Of a stretch of 64,000 nt of DNA, positions 52,956 to 62,233 are shown piece after piece. The DNA lies in contig NZ_JADOTT010000006.1 in assembly GCF_016817355.1 (NCBI RefSeq), positions 62,001 through 126,000 on the forward strand. The letters are read 5' to 3'. The position numbers and the translations under genes were made by a program. The notes beneath the pieces are model-generated. The model worked only from the letters and a program-made list of their open reading frames with translations. It did no database searches and was not told where the DNA came from. The DNA is from Maricaulis parjimensis (GTDB taxonomy: Bacteria > Pseudomonadota > Alphaproteobacteria > Caulobacterales > Maricaulaceae). Numbering within the stretch: the stretch's first letter is position 1; every line of letters starts with the position of its first letter.

Positions 52956-53312
52956 CTAGCGCAAACGCAGACGCCCCAGCTTCAGGCGTGGCAGGTCAGG
53001 ATGGCGCTGCAGCCAGGCCTGGGCGGCAAAGGCCCCGAGCACGGCCAGCAGGACCAGAACCAGGATTTCCAGCAAGGGTGCCCCCAGCGCCGTGGCCAAT
53101 TGGTCGACCACCGGGATGAGCAGTCCGGCCAGAATGACGAGAAGGGCCAGCACGCCTGTCCGGATCGCCAGACCGAGGCGGAAACGCCGCCGCGCGACGG
53201 CTTCCATCACGGCGATGCGGAAACCGGGATCGACCGGCGCAACCTCTCCAGCCTCGAAAAAGGCCGACAGGGCATCCGTCCTGCTTTCCATGTTTTCGGG
53301 CTCGCGTGTCAT
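52956..53312 (-). CDS. Short membrane protein, putative anti-sigma factor (module 1)
   Basis: A 118-residue protein: cytoplasmic N-terminus (ESRTDALSAFFEAGEVAPVDPGFRIAVMEAVARRRFRLG) then two strong membrane helices (GVLALLVILAGLLIPVVDQL; LEILVLVLLAVLGAFAAQAW) and a basic tail. The ATG overlaps the ECF sigma stop (ATGA). As in the module 2 copy there is an AF...F...VM...R pattern in the cytoplasmic part, and no zinc-binding Cys/His cluster. Function inferred from position. Confidence 0.72.
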   Translation of the reverse strand: MTREPENMESRTDALSAFFEAGEVAPVDPGFRIAVMEAVARRRFRLGLAIRTGVLALLVILAGLLIPVVDQLATALGAPLLEILVLVLLAVLGAFAAQAWLQRHPDLPRLKLGRLRLR

Positions 53313-53839
53313 CCGCTCACTCCCAGAATCTCCTCCAGCCGGGCACGGCCACGGCTGACATGTGATTTTACCGTACCCAACGGCATTTCCAAGACGTCTG
53401 ACGCGTCCTGGTGGGTCCAGCCGCCTGCCAGGCAGAGAGCGACAGCGGCGCGCTGGTCCTCCGGCAGCTGGGCCAGGGCCTGTTGCATGGCCAGATGCAT
53501 TTCGCGGTTCGGCGTCTCGGCCTGCGGCTGATGCGCGTGCCAGGCCTGGTCGCGATTGCGGCTGCGCGCCATGGAGCGAGCCGTCATCTTGGCCTGCCGC
53601 CAGGCAATCCCGAACAACCAGGATTTCAGCCGTTCGCCCGTGTCGAGCAGGCGCAGCCTTGTCCAGGCCGCCAGGAAAACCTCCTGGGCGATGTCGTCGG
53701 CATCGGACTCATAGACACAGACCCGCCGCAAGAAGCTGCGGACCGGCGCCTGGTAGCGATCGACGATCCGCGCGAAGGCTGCGTCAGAGCCCGACCGGGC
53801 CGCTGCGACCAGCGCAGCGTCCGTCGGCTCGGTGGTCAT
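53309..53839 (-). CDS. ECF-type RNA polymerase sigma factor (module 1)
   Basis: A 176-residue protein with region 2 (FARIVDRYQAPVRSFLRRV, ADDIAQEVFLAAWTRL, LKSWLFGIAWRQAKM) and region 4 (QALAQLPEDQRAAVALCLAGGW, EMPLGTVKSHVSRGRARLEE). The ATG (53839) is one base past the stop of the upstream membrane-protein gene; the frame is open to a GTG at 53863 that is less likely. It differs clearly in sequence from the ECF factor at 51306-51848. Confidence 0.93.
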   Translation of the reverse strand: MTTEPTDAALVAAARSGSDAAFARIVDRYQAPVRSFLRRVCVYESDADDIAQEVFLAAWTRLRLLDTGERLKSWLFGIAWRQAKMTARSMARSRNRDQAWHAHQPQAETPNREMHLAMQQALAQLPEDQRAAVALCLAGGWTHQDASDVLEMPLGTVKSHVSRGRARLEEILGVSG

Positions 53840-53840
53840 G

Positions 53841-54257
53841 TCAGTCGCGCCGGCGTCCGCCACGGAACAGGCCGCCGACCAGGAAGGCCAGGCAGAGCAC
53901 GCCCATGATCATCGCGACGAAATACATTTCCTCCCGGATGTCACCGAGCAGGCCGGCATAGCCGGTATAGGCGAAGACACCGGCCAGGCCGGCAAACAGG
54001 ATCACCAGGAAGGCATTGGACGAGCTGGCATGGCCGCTGCTGCCCTTCTCTGTGTCATGCCACTCATTGTGGTCATCCTCACTTTTGTCGAGGGAGGCAA
54101 TCAGCTCGGCCGGCGGTTCGCGGCCCGCCGCCGTATAGGTCTTCAAGAGGTCGATCTTCGCCTGGTGCCGCTTGTAGCGCATGAAGCTGCCCCAACCCGC
54201 GGCGATGAACCAACCCAGCGGAAACAACAGCCACCAATAGTGAAACAGGAAATCCAT
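53841..54257 (-). CDS. Small three-helix membrane protein preceding ECF sigma (module 1)
   Basis: A 138-residue protein with an N-terminal helix (FHYWWLLFPLGWFIAAGWGS), a charged cytoplasmic loop (KIDLLKTYTAAGREPPAELIASLDKSEDDHNEW) and two C-terminal helices (FLVILFAGLAGVFAYTGYAG; MYFVAMIMGVLCLAFLVGGL) ending in a basic tail. Same topology as the 51874-52251 protein. It is the first gene of the probable seven-gene minus-strand unit that runs to 50968. Confidence 0.8.
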   Translation of the reverse strand: MDFLFHYWWLLFPLGWFIAAGWGSFMRYKRHQAKIDLLKTYTAAGREPPAELIASLDKSEDDHNEWHDTEKGSSGHASSSNAFLVILFAGLAGVFAYTGYAGLLGDIREEMYFVAMIMGVLCLAFLVGGLFRGGRRRD

Positions 54258-54363
54258 ATCATCCTCGCAATTCTCTACGGAGCGCGATTGCGCCTTTCAT
54301 GACTGTGTTGCCGCCCAAGCGACGTCTGGATGCAGGCCGATGCAGATTCTCTTCCGTCGGGCG

Positions 54364-54993
54364 TCAGTCATTCTGAACCGGCGTGCGGCAACAGCCTTCC
54401 ATCAGGCGGGCCCCCTCACCATCGCGCGCATCGACCACGGCCTGCCAGCCATAGTCCCGGTCGCTCATCCCGTCGGAACAACGCCCCGGCCGGATCAGGG
54501 CCATGCCCTCAATCTCGCCGGTGAAATAATAGATGAAGGGCTCGAAACGGCTGCGGGCGGTTCGAGCGTCTGTGATGGTCACCACCCGCTCCTCCCCCAG
54601 CGTCATCATGTCATGATAGATCGCGCTGCCATCCGGCCGGATCGAGAGGCCCCAGAAGGGTTCGGTGCCCGAGCATTGCAGTCCGGCCGGCGCGTCCATG
54701 CCCGCCACACCGGGGCGCGGCATTTCGCTGAGATAGGCCAGGCTGACCCAGCCGGACCCTTCATCCTGCAGGATGCGTCCCCAGCCATGGCGGACCTCCA
54801 GCACCTCAACCGCGCTCGCTGTGGGCTGCAACGTTCCGATAATCGCCGATGTCGTGCTGGGCGTCGCGCGGATCACCAGCGTGTCATGGGCATCGACATT
54901 GACCACGCGATAGAGCGTCGGTTGGGCCAGCAGCTTGCCGGCCGGGACCAGGGCCAGCATGAGTGCAACAGCCAGAATGCGTGTGATCGTCAT
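54364..54993 (-). CDS. Secreted SH3-like plus COG3650-like protein
   Basis: A 209-residue protein with a signal peptide (ILAVALMLALVPAGKLLAQ). Residues ~25-85 look like a bacterial SH3 domain (YRVVNVDAHDTLVIRATPS ... GWGRILQDEGSGWVSLAYLS). The remainder (CSGTEPFWGLSIRPDGSAIY ... RCSDGMSDRDYGWQAVV) resembles COG3650 proteins, with paired Cys. The ATG at 54993 follows GGGGG. It may bind cell wall, but no enzyme motif is visible. Confidence 0.76.
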   Translation of the reverse strand: MTITRILAVALMLALVPAGKLLAQPTLYRVVNVDAHDTLVIRATPSTTSAIIGTLQPTASAVEVLEVRHGWGRILQDEGSGWVSLAYLSEMPRPGVAGMDAPAGLQCSGTEPFWGLSIRPDGSAIYHDMMTLGEERVVTITDARTARSRFEPFIYYFTGEIEGMALIRPGRCSDGMSDRDYGWQAVVDARDGEGARLMEGCCRTPVQND

Positions 54994-55054
54994 GGGCCCC
55001 CCGATTTGGGGACACGCTAGCCCCTCGCCCGGACGGCCGCCAGACATTCCTGCG

Positions 55055-56584
55055 TCAGGCCGCGGCCAGGGCTGTGCGGACTTTCGGCATGATGCGGCGG
55101 CTGACCGGAACATCGCTGCCATTGCTCATCATCAAGCGCCCCACCCCGCTGGCATCCCGTTCAAGCGCGCTGACGAAAGCGGTGTTGACGATGTGAGAGC
55201 GGTGGACTCGCAGGAAGGTCGCCGGCAGTTCGGTTTCCAGCCCGGCGAGCGAGCCATTGTACAGCGCCGTGCGGCCATCATCGTGGTGGACCTCAACATA
55301 GTCTCCCGCGCCCTTGAGCTGCACGATCGTGTCAGTCGGCACATAATCCACCCGCCCCGAACTGACGAGTTGGAGCTGGGCCGGTGCAGAGCGCTGCCGG
55401 GCCTCGGCCAGCGCCGTTTCCAGTCGCTGCGCCCGCTCGCGCTCGATCTGCCGGTCCTGGCGGGCACGGACCAGGTTCTGGGCCTGCCGGTAGAACAGGA
55501 AGAGCAGGATGCCGGCGCTGGCGACATAGAGATAGATGTCCAGGAAACGCCCACCGAACAGCGGGATGAGCAGCGCCATGCCGGCGAAGACCGCCATATG
55601 GCTGAGCGCCCCCGGCGTCCGGCGCCAGGCGCGATAGGCGCACCAGGCTGCACCGTGCAGCAGGGCCGCCAGCAGGGAAAACCCGGTCTTGCCGTCAAAC
55701 CCGCTGACCAACAGCACGATGGCCAGCATCACGGCGGCCAGTCCGCCCAGGATGGTGTATCGCCAGCGCGCCGGCAGGTCGGACAGGGTCTTGAGCACAT
55801 AGGCGTTCAGGCACAAGCCAAACCCGAAGGCGAAGACGACAATGCCGATCAGGCGGATATCGTGGACGGGGTAGTCATAGGCGAACAGGCCGCGTGACAC
55901 TTCCCAGAGCAATTGCCCGCCGGCGAAGAAAGAGGCCAGGGCGAGGATAGCGGAACTTTCCCGTGCCGCGCTGCGCCAGGCCATCACGCCGAAGAAGACA
56001 AAGCCCAGCGCAAAGAATCCGAACGTCACCAGGGCGGGTCCGTAATGCGCCGCAATCCGCTCGACCGGCCGTCCATAGGGCATCAGGAAAAGACCATGCA
56101 TGGGCGAGGACAGACGCAAATGGCTGTGCATGCCGGACAGATGAAGCACCAGCTCATTCTCGCCCGGCTGCAATCGCGCCCGCGGAACATAGAAGACCGC
56201 ATCCATCCGGCCCGGAATCTCATGGGCCCGGTCAGGCCCCGGCTGACCATTGCGCCCCAGGGACTCGCCATTCAGCCAGACTTCCGAGGCCGCCTTTCCT
56301 GAAATCAGCAGGCCCAGCGGCCAGTCGGCTTCACGATCCGTCTCGGGCACAATGATCCGGGCCTCGACCCAGATCTCCCGGAATTGGGGGTCGATCTGGA
56401 ACAGGGTCGTGTCCTGGCAGTCCGGACCGTCAAACCGGTCTGGCCGTCCGCCATCCGGCGCTGGCGGGCAGACGCGCAGGACCGGCATGTCGATCAGGCT
56501 GAGCGACTGGCCGGCCGCTGGCGCGGCCGGGAGAAGACAAAGCAAGAGGCAAAGGAGGGCAGAGCCAGGGAACAGGGTTTTCAT
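55055..56584 (-). CDS. Seven-helix receptor fused to LytTR DNA-binding domain
   Basis: A 509-residue protein with a signal peptide, an extracytoplasmic domain resembling a carbohydrate-binding jellyroll (GKAASEVWLNGESLGRNGQ, ENELVLHLSGMHSH), seven membrane helices (~185-375; 7TMR-DISM-like), a coiled-coil linker (RARQDRQIERERAQRLETAL) and a C-terminal LytTR domain (VDYVPTDTIVQLKGAGDYVE, FLRVHRSHIVN). It would sense a ligand outside and bind DNA directly, with no phosphorelay. It is divergent from the secreted hydrolase at 56722. Confidence 0.88.
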   Translation of the reverse strand: MKTLFPGSALLCLLLCLLPAAPAAGQSLSLIDMPVLRVCPPAPDGGRPDRFDGPDCQDTTLFQIDPQFREIWVEARIIVPETDREADWPLGLLISGKAASEVWLNGESLGRNGQPGPDRAHEIPGRMDAVFYVPRARLQPGENELVLHLSGMHSHLRLSSPMHGLFLMPYGRPVERIAAHYGPALVTFGFFALGFVFFGVMAWRSAARESSAILALASFFAGGQLLWEVSRGLFAYDYPVHDIRLIGIVVFAFGFGLCLNAYVLKTLSDLPARWRYTILGGLAAVMLAIVLLVSGFDGKTGFSLLAALLHGAAWCAYRAWRRTPGALSHMAVFAGMALLIPLFGGRFLDIYLYVASAGILLFLFYRQAQNLVRARQDRQIERERAQRLETALAEARQRSAPAQLQLVSSGRVDYVPTDTIVQLKGAGDYVEVHHDDGRTALYNGSLAGLETELPATFLRVHRSHIVNTAFVSALERDASGVGRLMMSNGSDVPVSRRIMPKVRTALAAA

Positions 56585-56721
56585 TCACCCAGACTAACGC
56601 GCCGTTCGCCGAACGCCGATGCCGCTCAACGGTTCGACGCTGCCGCTGACAGATCACACCGTGCCCTGCAAGGCCCGGACGGCAATTCTGGGTATCCCGA
56701 TAGTCAAGCGATGAGTCCCTG

Positions 56722-58173
56722 ATGACCGTGTTCAAACCCCTTTGCCTTGCCCTTGGACTGGCAACCGCCGGCCTGACACTGCCCCTCGCCCACGCCGAGG
56801 AAACCCCGATCGAATTCACCGCACAGTCCGGCGAAACGGTTGCGGCCTTCCAGGGCCATGTCGAGGTTCCGGAGAACCGGGCCGATCCCGACAGCCGCCT
56901 GATCCGGCTGAGCTATGTCCGGTTCCCGGCCACCACGGACACACCGGGCAATCCGATCGTCTACCTGGCCGGCGGGCCTGGCGGGTCGGGCAGCGGGACA
57001 GCCCGGGCCCAGCGTTTTCCGCTTTTCATGCAGATGCGCCAGCATGGCGATGTGATTGCCTTCGACCAGCGCGGCACCGGCGACAGCACGCCCCTGCCCG
57101 GCTGTGCCTCTTCGGTCCTGATCCCGGACACGCAACCCGTCACGGATGCAGAACTCGCCAGCGCCTATCGTGAGGCCGTCGAGGAATGCGGCGCCTTCTG
57201 GCGCGAACAGGGCATCGCGCTTGAGGGCTATACCACCCGGGACAGTGTCGCCGACCTGTCGGACTTGCGGGCGCATCTGGGTGCCAGCCGGATCGATCTC
57301 TGGGGCATTTCCTATGGCAGTCACCTGGCGCTGGCCGCGCTCAATGAGATGCCGAACGAGATCGGCCGCGTCGTCATTGCCAGTGCGGAGGGCCTTGACC
57401 AGACGGTGAAATTCCCGGCCCGCACCGACGCCTATATTGCCCGCCTCCAGGCCGCCGTGGACAGCCAGCCCGCCGCCCGTGCCGCCTATCCGGACATTGC
57501 CGGCCTGATGCGCCGCGTCCATGCCCGTCTGGAGGCCGAACCGCTTCTGCTGGACATCCCGCAACAGGACGGGACCAGCGCGCCCTATCTGTTGCAGCGG
57601 CATAATCTGCAGCAATTCGCCTCCGGCATGATTTCCGATCCCGGTTGGGCGCGGATCATGCTGGCCCTCTATGCCAGCCTGGATGCCGGTGACCCGCAGC
57701 TCGCCATCGCCCTGCTGCAGCGTTTCCATACGCCAGGCGAGCCCATCACACTGCGCGCCATGCCGACCGCGATGGACCTGGCCTCGGGGATCAGTGACGC
57801 GCGACTGGCCGAGGTGGAACGCCAGGCGCAAACCAGTCTTCTGGGCGCCTATCTCAACTTCCCCATGCCGCAAATCCGCGGCGCCTGGGACGGGTTCGAT
57901 CTGGGTGAGGATTTCCGCACGGGCCCGACGGGCGACACGCCTGTCCTTCTCCTCACGGGAACGCTGGATGGCCGCACCTATCCGCAAGCCCAGGCGGAGG
58001 CTGTTGCCGGTCTCAGCCATGTGACCCAGATCATCGTGCGCAATGCCGGGCATAATCTCTTCATGAGCTCACCGGCCGTCCACGATGCCATGCACGCCTT
58101 CATGCGCGGCGAGACCGTGACGACAAGCGAGATCGAAGTGGAGCTGCCGGACTTCACAGAACTCCCCTTCTGA
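56722..58173 (+). CDS. Secreted alpha/beta hydrolase (proline-iminopeptidase/TAP-like)
   Basis: A 483-residue protein with a signal peptide (ending PLAHA). It has the oxyanion motif VYLAGGPGGSGSGTA, FDQRGTGDST, the nucleophile elbow WGISYGSHLAL and late NAGHNLFMSSP with the catalytic His. LLLTGTLDGRTYP supplies the acid. This is the pattern of exported tripeptidyl/proline aminopeptidase-like hydrolases. It is divergent from the LytTR receptor gene across 137 bp. Confidence 0.88.
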   Translation: MTVFKPLCLALGLATAGLTLPLAHAEETPIEFTAQSGETVAAFQGHVEVPENRADPDSRLIRLSYVRFPATTDTPGNPIVYLAGGPGGSGSGTARAQRFPLFMQMRQHGDVIAFDQRGTGDSTPLPGCASSVLIPDTQPVTDAELASAYREAVEECGAFWREQGIALEGYTTRDSVADLSDLRAHLGASRIDLWGISYGSHLALAALNEMPNEIGRVVIASAEGLDQTVKFPARTDAYIARLQAAVDSQPAARAAYPDIAGLMRRVHARLEAEPLLLDIPQQDGTSAPYLLQRHNLQQFASGMISDPGWARIMLALYASLDAGDPQLAIALLQRFHTPGEPITLRAMPTAMDLASGISDARLAEVERQAQTSLLGAYLNFPMPQIRGAWDGFDLGEDFRTGPTGDTPVLLLTGTLDGRTYPQAQAEAVAGLSHVTQIIVRNAGHNLFMSSPAVHDAMHAFMRGETVTTSEIEVELPDFTELPF

Positions 58174-58255
58174 CCGCAAAGCGAGCAAGAGCGGGAACGT
58201 CAGGCGGGCGCGGTTGGGGTGAAATGGTCTAGACTGGACAACAGGAGGACCGTTC

Positions 58256-59098
58256 ATGAGACCCGACAACCGCGCCCGCTATGCCGACCGTATCGACCGT
58301 GTCCTGGCGCATATCGAGGCCGCCGACGCCCCGGAAAGCCTCGACCTCTCCACCCTGGCGGGGATCGCCGCGCTTTCCCCCTTTCACTTCCACCGTGTCT
58401 TCCGGCTCATGACTGGCGAGACACCGGCGGAGACCCTGCGCCGGGTCCGTCTGGCGCGGTCCCTGCCGGAACTGGCCAGCGAAAGCGTCTCGATCACTCA
58501 AGCGGCGGGCGCTGCGGGCTATTCCACTTCACAGAGTTTCGCCCGGGCCGTCCGCGCCAGCACGGGCGGTACCGCCAGCGAGGTGCGCGCCGATCCGTCC
58601 CGGATCAAGCGCCTGCTCAAACCGCTGGAAACCGGCGCGGCCATGCCGATCGAGATTGTCTCCACCGATCCGCTCCGCCTGCTCGCCATCCGCAATGTCG
58701 GAGCCTATGCAGAACTCAACCAGACCTATGAAGCCCTGTTCGGCCGGGTCTTCGCGACCGCCCCGATGGAGGCCCTGCGCGGCATTTGGGGTGTCTGGCA
58801 CGAGGATCCGCGCTATGCCGATCCCGACACGCTGGAATTCGACTGTGCGATCGATGTCGGCGATCTGCCCGCGCCGAACGGGATCGAGATTCTGGATGTG
58901 GAAGCCGGCCGTCATGCGCGCCTGCGCCATGTCGGGGATTATGACAGCCTGCACGACAGTATCGACCGGCTCTATGCCAGCATGATCGACGCCGGCGAGG
59001 AATTGGCCGACCGGCAGCTCATCGTGAACTATGTCGATGATCCGGAATCACGTCCGGCCGAGGAATGGCGCTCCGACATCTATTTGCCCCTCGCCTGA
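58256..59098 (+). CDS. AraC-family regulator with GyrI-like effector domain
   Basis: A 280-residue protein: two AraC helix-turn-helix motifs in residues ~1-110 (LDLSTLAGIAALSPFHFHRVFR; VSITQAAGAAGYSTSQSFARA), then a GyrI/SoxR-effector-like domain (~130-280; MPIEIVSTDPLRLLAIRNVGAY). Such proteins often respond to small hydrophobic compounds. AGGAGG lies before the ATG. The target is unknown. Confidence 0.93.
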   Translation: MRPDNRARYADRIDRVLAHIEAADAPESLDLSTLAGIAALSPFHFHRVFRLMTGETPAETLRRVRLARSLPELASESVSITQAAGAAGYSTSQSFARAVRASTGGTASEVRADPSRIKRLLKPLETGAAMPIEIVSTDPLRLLAIRNVGAYAELNQTYEALFGRVFATAPMEALRGIWGVWHEDPRYADPDTLEFDCAIDVGDLPAPNGIEILDVEAGRHARLRHVGDYDSLHDSIDRLYASMIDAGEELADRQLIVNYVDDPESRPAEEWRSDIYLPLA

Positions 59099-59168
59099 CG
59101 CCTGCCACCGCGCCCTTGCCAGTCCCGCCGCACCGGCCAAGACTGGCGGGGCAATCGGGAGCCGGCAC

Positions 59169-59864
59169 ATGTGCGGACGTTTCACACAGCTTTGGACCTG
59201 GGCGGAACTGCAGGGCTATTTCTCCATGTTCATGCCCGGCGCCTCCAACTTCCAGCCGGAATACAATCTTGCGCCGACGCGGGAGATCTGGGCGCTGATG
59301 CCGGAAGGCGAGGGTCTGAAACTGACCCGCGCCCGGTGGGGTCTGGTGCCGGCCTGGTGGAAGAAGCCCTTCAAAGACCTCCCCAGCGCCTTCAATGCCC
59401 GCAGCGAAAGCGCCGCCGAGAAACCCTTCTTCCGCACCGCCTTCAAACAGCGCCGCTGCATCATCCCGGTCAGTGGTTTCTATGAATGGACGGGTGAGAA
59501 GGGTGCCCGCAAACCGCATTATTTCACCCGGCGCGATGGCAAGCCCATGTTCCTGGCCGGTCTCTATGAGGGGCATACCGACCCTGAAACCGGCGAGATG
59601 ACAACCAGTACCGTCGTGCTGACCTGCGCCGCCAATGGCTTCATGTCGCATTTCCACGACCGCATGCCGGTCATCCTGGAACCCGAGACGGTCCAGGCCT
59701 GGGTGGAAAAGGGCGATACCGCCCTGCTCTCGCCGGCGGATGAGACGGTTCTGCAGGAATGGGCGGTCGACCCGAAGGTCAATTCCAGCCGCTATCAGGG
59801 CGAGGATGCCATCGATCCCTGGGAGGAAATGCCGACACTGGGACTGGCACAACCCAAGGGCTGA
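59169..59864 (+). CDS. SRAP-family protein (abasic-site DNA crosslinking, YedK/HMCES)
   Basis: A 231-residue protein whose second residue is the catalytic Cys (MCGRFTQLW); it becomes N-terminal after Met removal and forms a covalent link to abasic sites in single-stranded DNA. Other family residues are in FNARSESAAEKPFFRTAF (Asn, Glu), CIIPVSGFYEW (Glu) and SHFHDRMPVIL (His). Length is standard. The start must be ATG 59169 because the Cys has to be residue 2. Confidence 0.95.
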   Translation: MCGRFTQLWTWAELQGYFSMFMPGASNFQPEYNLAPTREIWALMPEGEGLKLTRARWGLVPAWWKKPFKDLPSAFNARSESAAEKPFFRTAFKQRRCIIPVSGFYEWTGEKGARKPHYFTRRDGKPMFLAGLYEGHTDPETGEMTTSTVVLTCAANGFMSHFHDRMPVILEPETVQAWVEKGDTALLSPADETVLQEWAVDPKVNSSRYQGEDAIDPWEEMPTLGLAQPKG

Positions 59865-59873
59865 ACGCCGGGA

Positions 59874-60083
59874 TCAATAGTGCGGCGGCTTGTGGGCTTC
59901 CGGTCCCGGTGCCAGGTCTTCCAGCGTATCGACGCGGCCCATCAGCTTGTCCAAACGGCGCGTGATGCGGGTGATTTCCTCGCGCTGGATCAGCACGACC
60001 TGGTTCATGTCCTCGATTTCCTTTTCGGTGTGCGCGAGGTGCGCTTCCAGGGCTTCGATACGCTCAAGCGTCTTTTCGGACAT
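59874..60083 (-). CDS. slyX: SlyX-family coiled-coil protein
   Basis: A 69-residue protein made almost wholly of a coiled coil (LERIEALEAHLAHTEKEIED), ending HKPPHY, as in SlyX. The cellular role of SlyX is unknown. ATG 60083 is the start that gives the usual length; it lies 10 bp from the convergent SRAP stop. Confidence 0.9.
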   Translation of the reverse strand: MSEKTLERIEALEAHLAHTEKEIEDMNQVVLIQREEITRITRRLDKLMGRVDTLEDLAPGPEAHKPPHY

Positions 60084-60275
60084 GCGGGTCTCCAGCGGTG
60101 CAGGTCGGGGCATGTAAAACAGGACAGGCCTGCGGAAAAGAGAGGCGCGTCAGCCCGCCCAGACACAGGTGCAGTTAATAAAGGATGACCCTGGAGGCAA
60201 GCATACGGACCGGTTCGAGTTTGATCAGCGCCTTGTTTGCGCGTCTAATATCGCAAAACACAGGGTGAGGAATTG

Positions 60276-62201
60276 ATGGACCTGGAACGCCTGATCTCCA
60301 GCGCGCCGGCCTTGTTCGGCTCCGCCTCGATGGAGGGGCGCTTTGTTTCGCTGAGCCCGCAATGGCAAGACGTGTTGGGCTTCGAACTGAAAACCCTGAT
60401 CGGCGCCGAATTCCTCGACTATGTCCACCCCGATGACCGTGCACAGACCGAGGCCGCCCTGGCCGAACAGGAAGACGGCACCAGCGTTCTGGGCTTCATT
60501 AACCGGTATCGCTGCAAGGATGGCAGCTACCGGCATATCGAGTGGCGCTCCAAACGGAGTGATGACGGTCTGGTCTACTTCATCGCCCTGGATGTCACCG
60601 AGCGCGTGACGACCCAGGAATCGCTGAAAGTCTCACTGGAACGCCTTCAGCAAGTGTCCGAGATCGGCGGCATGGGCGGCTGGGAGCTGGATGTCGAGAC
60701 CTCGGCTCTGCATTGGGACAAGCGGACCAAGGAAATCCATGAAGTCCCGGCCGATTTTCAGCCAGAACTCAGCAAGGCGATCGAATTCTATGCGCCCGAA
60801 GCGCGCGACATGGTCGCCCAGGCTGTGGACCAGGCCCTGGCAAAGGGCGAGAGATGGAATTTCGAGGCACCGCTGATTACAGCGACCGGCAAACGGATCT
60901 GGGTGCATGCCAGCGGAGCCCCGACCTATCAGAATGGCCGTCTGGTGCGCCTCAGCGGCATTTTCCAGGACATCACCGCGGAGAAGACCCACGCGCTGGA
61001 GCTGGAGGACGCCCTCAAACAGGCTGAAGACATGCAAGCGCTGGCCGAAGAAGCCTCAAAGGCGGCGGAAGCGGCCAGCCGGGCCAAATCGCAATTCCTA
61101 GCCAATATGAGCCATGAAATCCGCACGCCGCTCAACGGGCTGATGGGGATCACCCAATTGCTCAAAAGAACGGAATTGTCGGGCAAACAGGTCAAATTCG
61201 TCGAAACCCTTGAGGCCACAGGTCAGACCCTGCGCAGCCTGATCGAGAATATTCTCGACTTCTCCCGCATCGAGGCCGGCTATATCGCGCTGGAAAACGC
61301 ACCGCTTCGTCTGGACGAACTGGTGACGGCGACCTGTCAGGTCGCCTCCGTGGAAGCCTCACAGAAAGGCCTGGAACTGGGTTGTGCCATTGATCCCGGC
61401 GTCGAGCCGGGCCGGCTGGGTGACCGCAAACGCATGGCGCAGGTCCTGCTCAACCTGGTCGCCAATGCGGTGAAATTCACGGATAGCGGGTCCGTCCGGG
61501 TGCAGGTGACCGAGCCACGGGACGGTGTCATCCGTTTCGCCGTCACCGATACCGGTCCCGGGGTCACAAAAGAGGCCCAAGCCATCATTTTCGACCGTTT
61601 CGCCCAAGCGGATTCCTCCTCCCGGCGCTTTCATGACGGCGCCGGTCTTGGCCTGGCCATCAGCAAGGAGCTGGTCGATCTGGCCGGCGGCTCGATCGGC
61701 CTGGAGTCCACGCCCGGTAAAGGCTCGACCTTCTGGTTTGACTGGCCGCTTCCGGTTGATGAGAGAGCTGAAACCCCGCAGACGGCCGAGCCAGACGAAA
61801 GCGCCGCCCTGCGCCGGAAGCTGCAGGGCCGGATTCTGGTTGCCGAAGACAAGGAGACCAATTTCCTGGTGCTCAAGGCGGCACTGGAGCGGGACGGGCT
61901 TGACGTCCTGCATGCCCGAACCGGGGTCGAGGCGGTTGAACTCAACGCCCAGCATGCGCCCCAGCTCATCCTGATGGACCTCCACATGCCGGGCATGACC
62001 GGTGATGAAGCCATCGACATCATCCGCAAGGATTCGCGCTCCAGGCCGAGCATTTTCGTGGTCACAGCCGACGCCACCCCCGGCGCACGGGCGCGCCTGC
62101 AGGAGCTCGATATTGCGGGCGTCTTCATCAAACCCTTCGACCTCGACCAGATCCTGTCAGCCGTTGGCGACGCTCTGGCGGCCCATGCCATTGAAGGGTA
62201 A
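60276..62201 (+). CDS. Cytoplasmic PAS-PAS hybrid histidine kinase
   Basis: A 641-residue protein with no membrane helix. Two PAS domains (~5-115, with YRCKDGSYRHIEWR; ~125-245) precede a coiled coil, a HisKA domain with the phospho-His motif FLANMSHEIRTPLNG, an HATPase (NLVANAVKF, DTGPGV, GAGLGLAIS) and a receiver with the acidic pair (VAEDKETN), phospho-Asp (LMDLHMPGM) and Lys-Pro (FIKPFD). ATG 60276 is two codons in from the TTG, with GAGGA upstream. An atypical single receiver follows at 62234. Confidence 0.94.
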   Translation: MDLERLISSAPALFGSASMEGRFVSLSPQWQDVLGFELKTLIGAEFLDYVHPDDRAQTEAALAEQEDGTSVLGFINRYRCKDGSYRHIEWRSKRSDDGLVYFIALDVTERVTTQESLKVSLERLQQVSEIGGMGGWELDVETSALHWDKRTKEIHEVPADFQPELSKAIEFYAPEARDMVAQAVDQALAKGERWNFEAPLITATGKRIWVHASGAPTYQNGRLVRLSGIFQDITAEKTHALELEDALKQAEDMQALAEEASKAAEAASRAKSQFLANMSHEIRTPLNGLMGITQLLKRTELSGKQVKFVETLEATGQTLRSLIENILDFSRIEAGYIALENAPLRLDELVTATCQVASVEASQKGLELGCAIDPGVEPGRLGDRKRMAQVLLNLVANAVKFTDSGSVRVQVTEPRDGVIRFAVTDTGPGVTKEAQAIIFDRFAQADSSSRRFHDGAGLGLAISKELVDLAGGSIGLESTPGKGSTFWFDWPLPVDERAETPQTAEPDESAALRRKLQGRILVAEDKETNFLVLKAALERDGLDVLHARTGVEAVELNAQHAPQLILMDLHMPGMTGDEAIDIIRKDSRSRPSIFVVTADATPGARARLQELDIAGVFIKPFDLDQILSAVGDALAAHAIEG

Positions 62202-62233
62202 AATCCCCGCTCAGCAGGCATGAAGGTTCGGGA

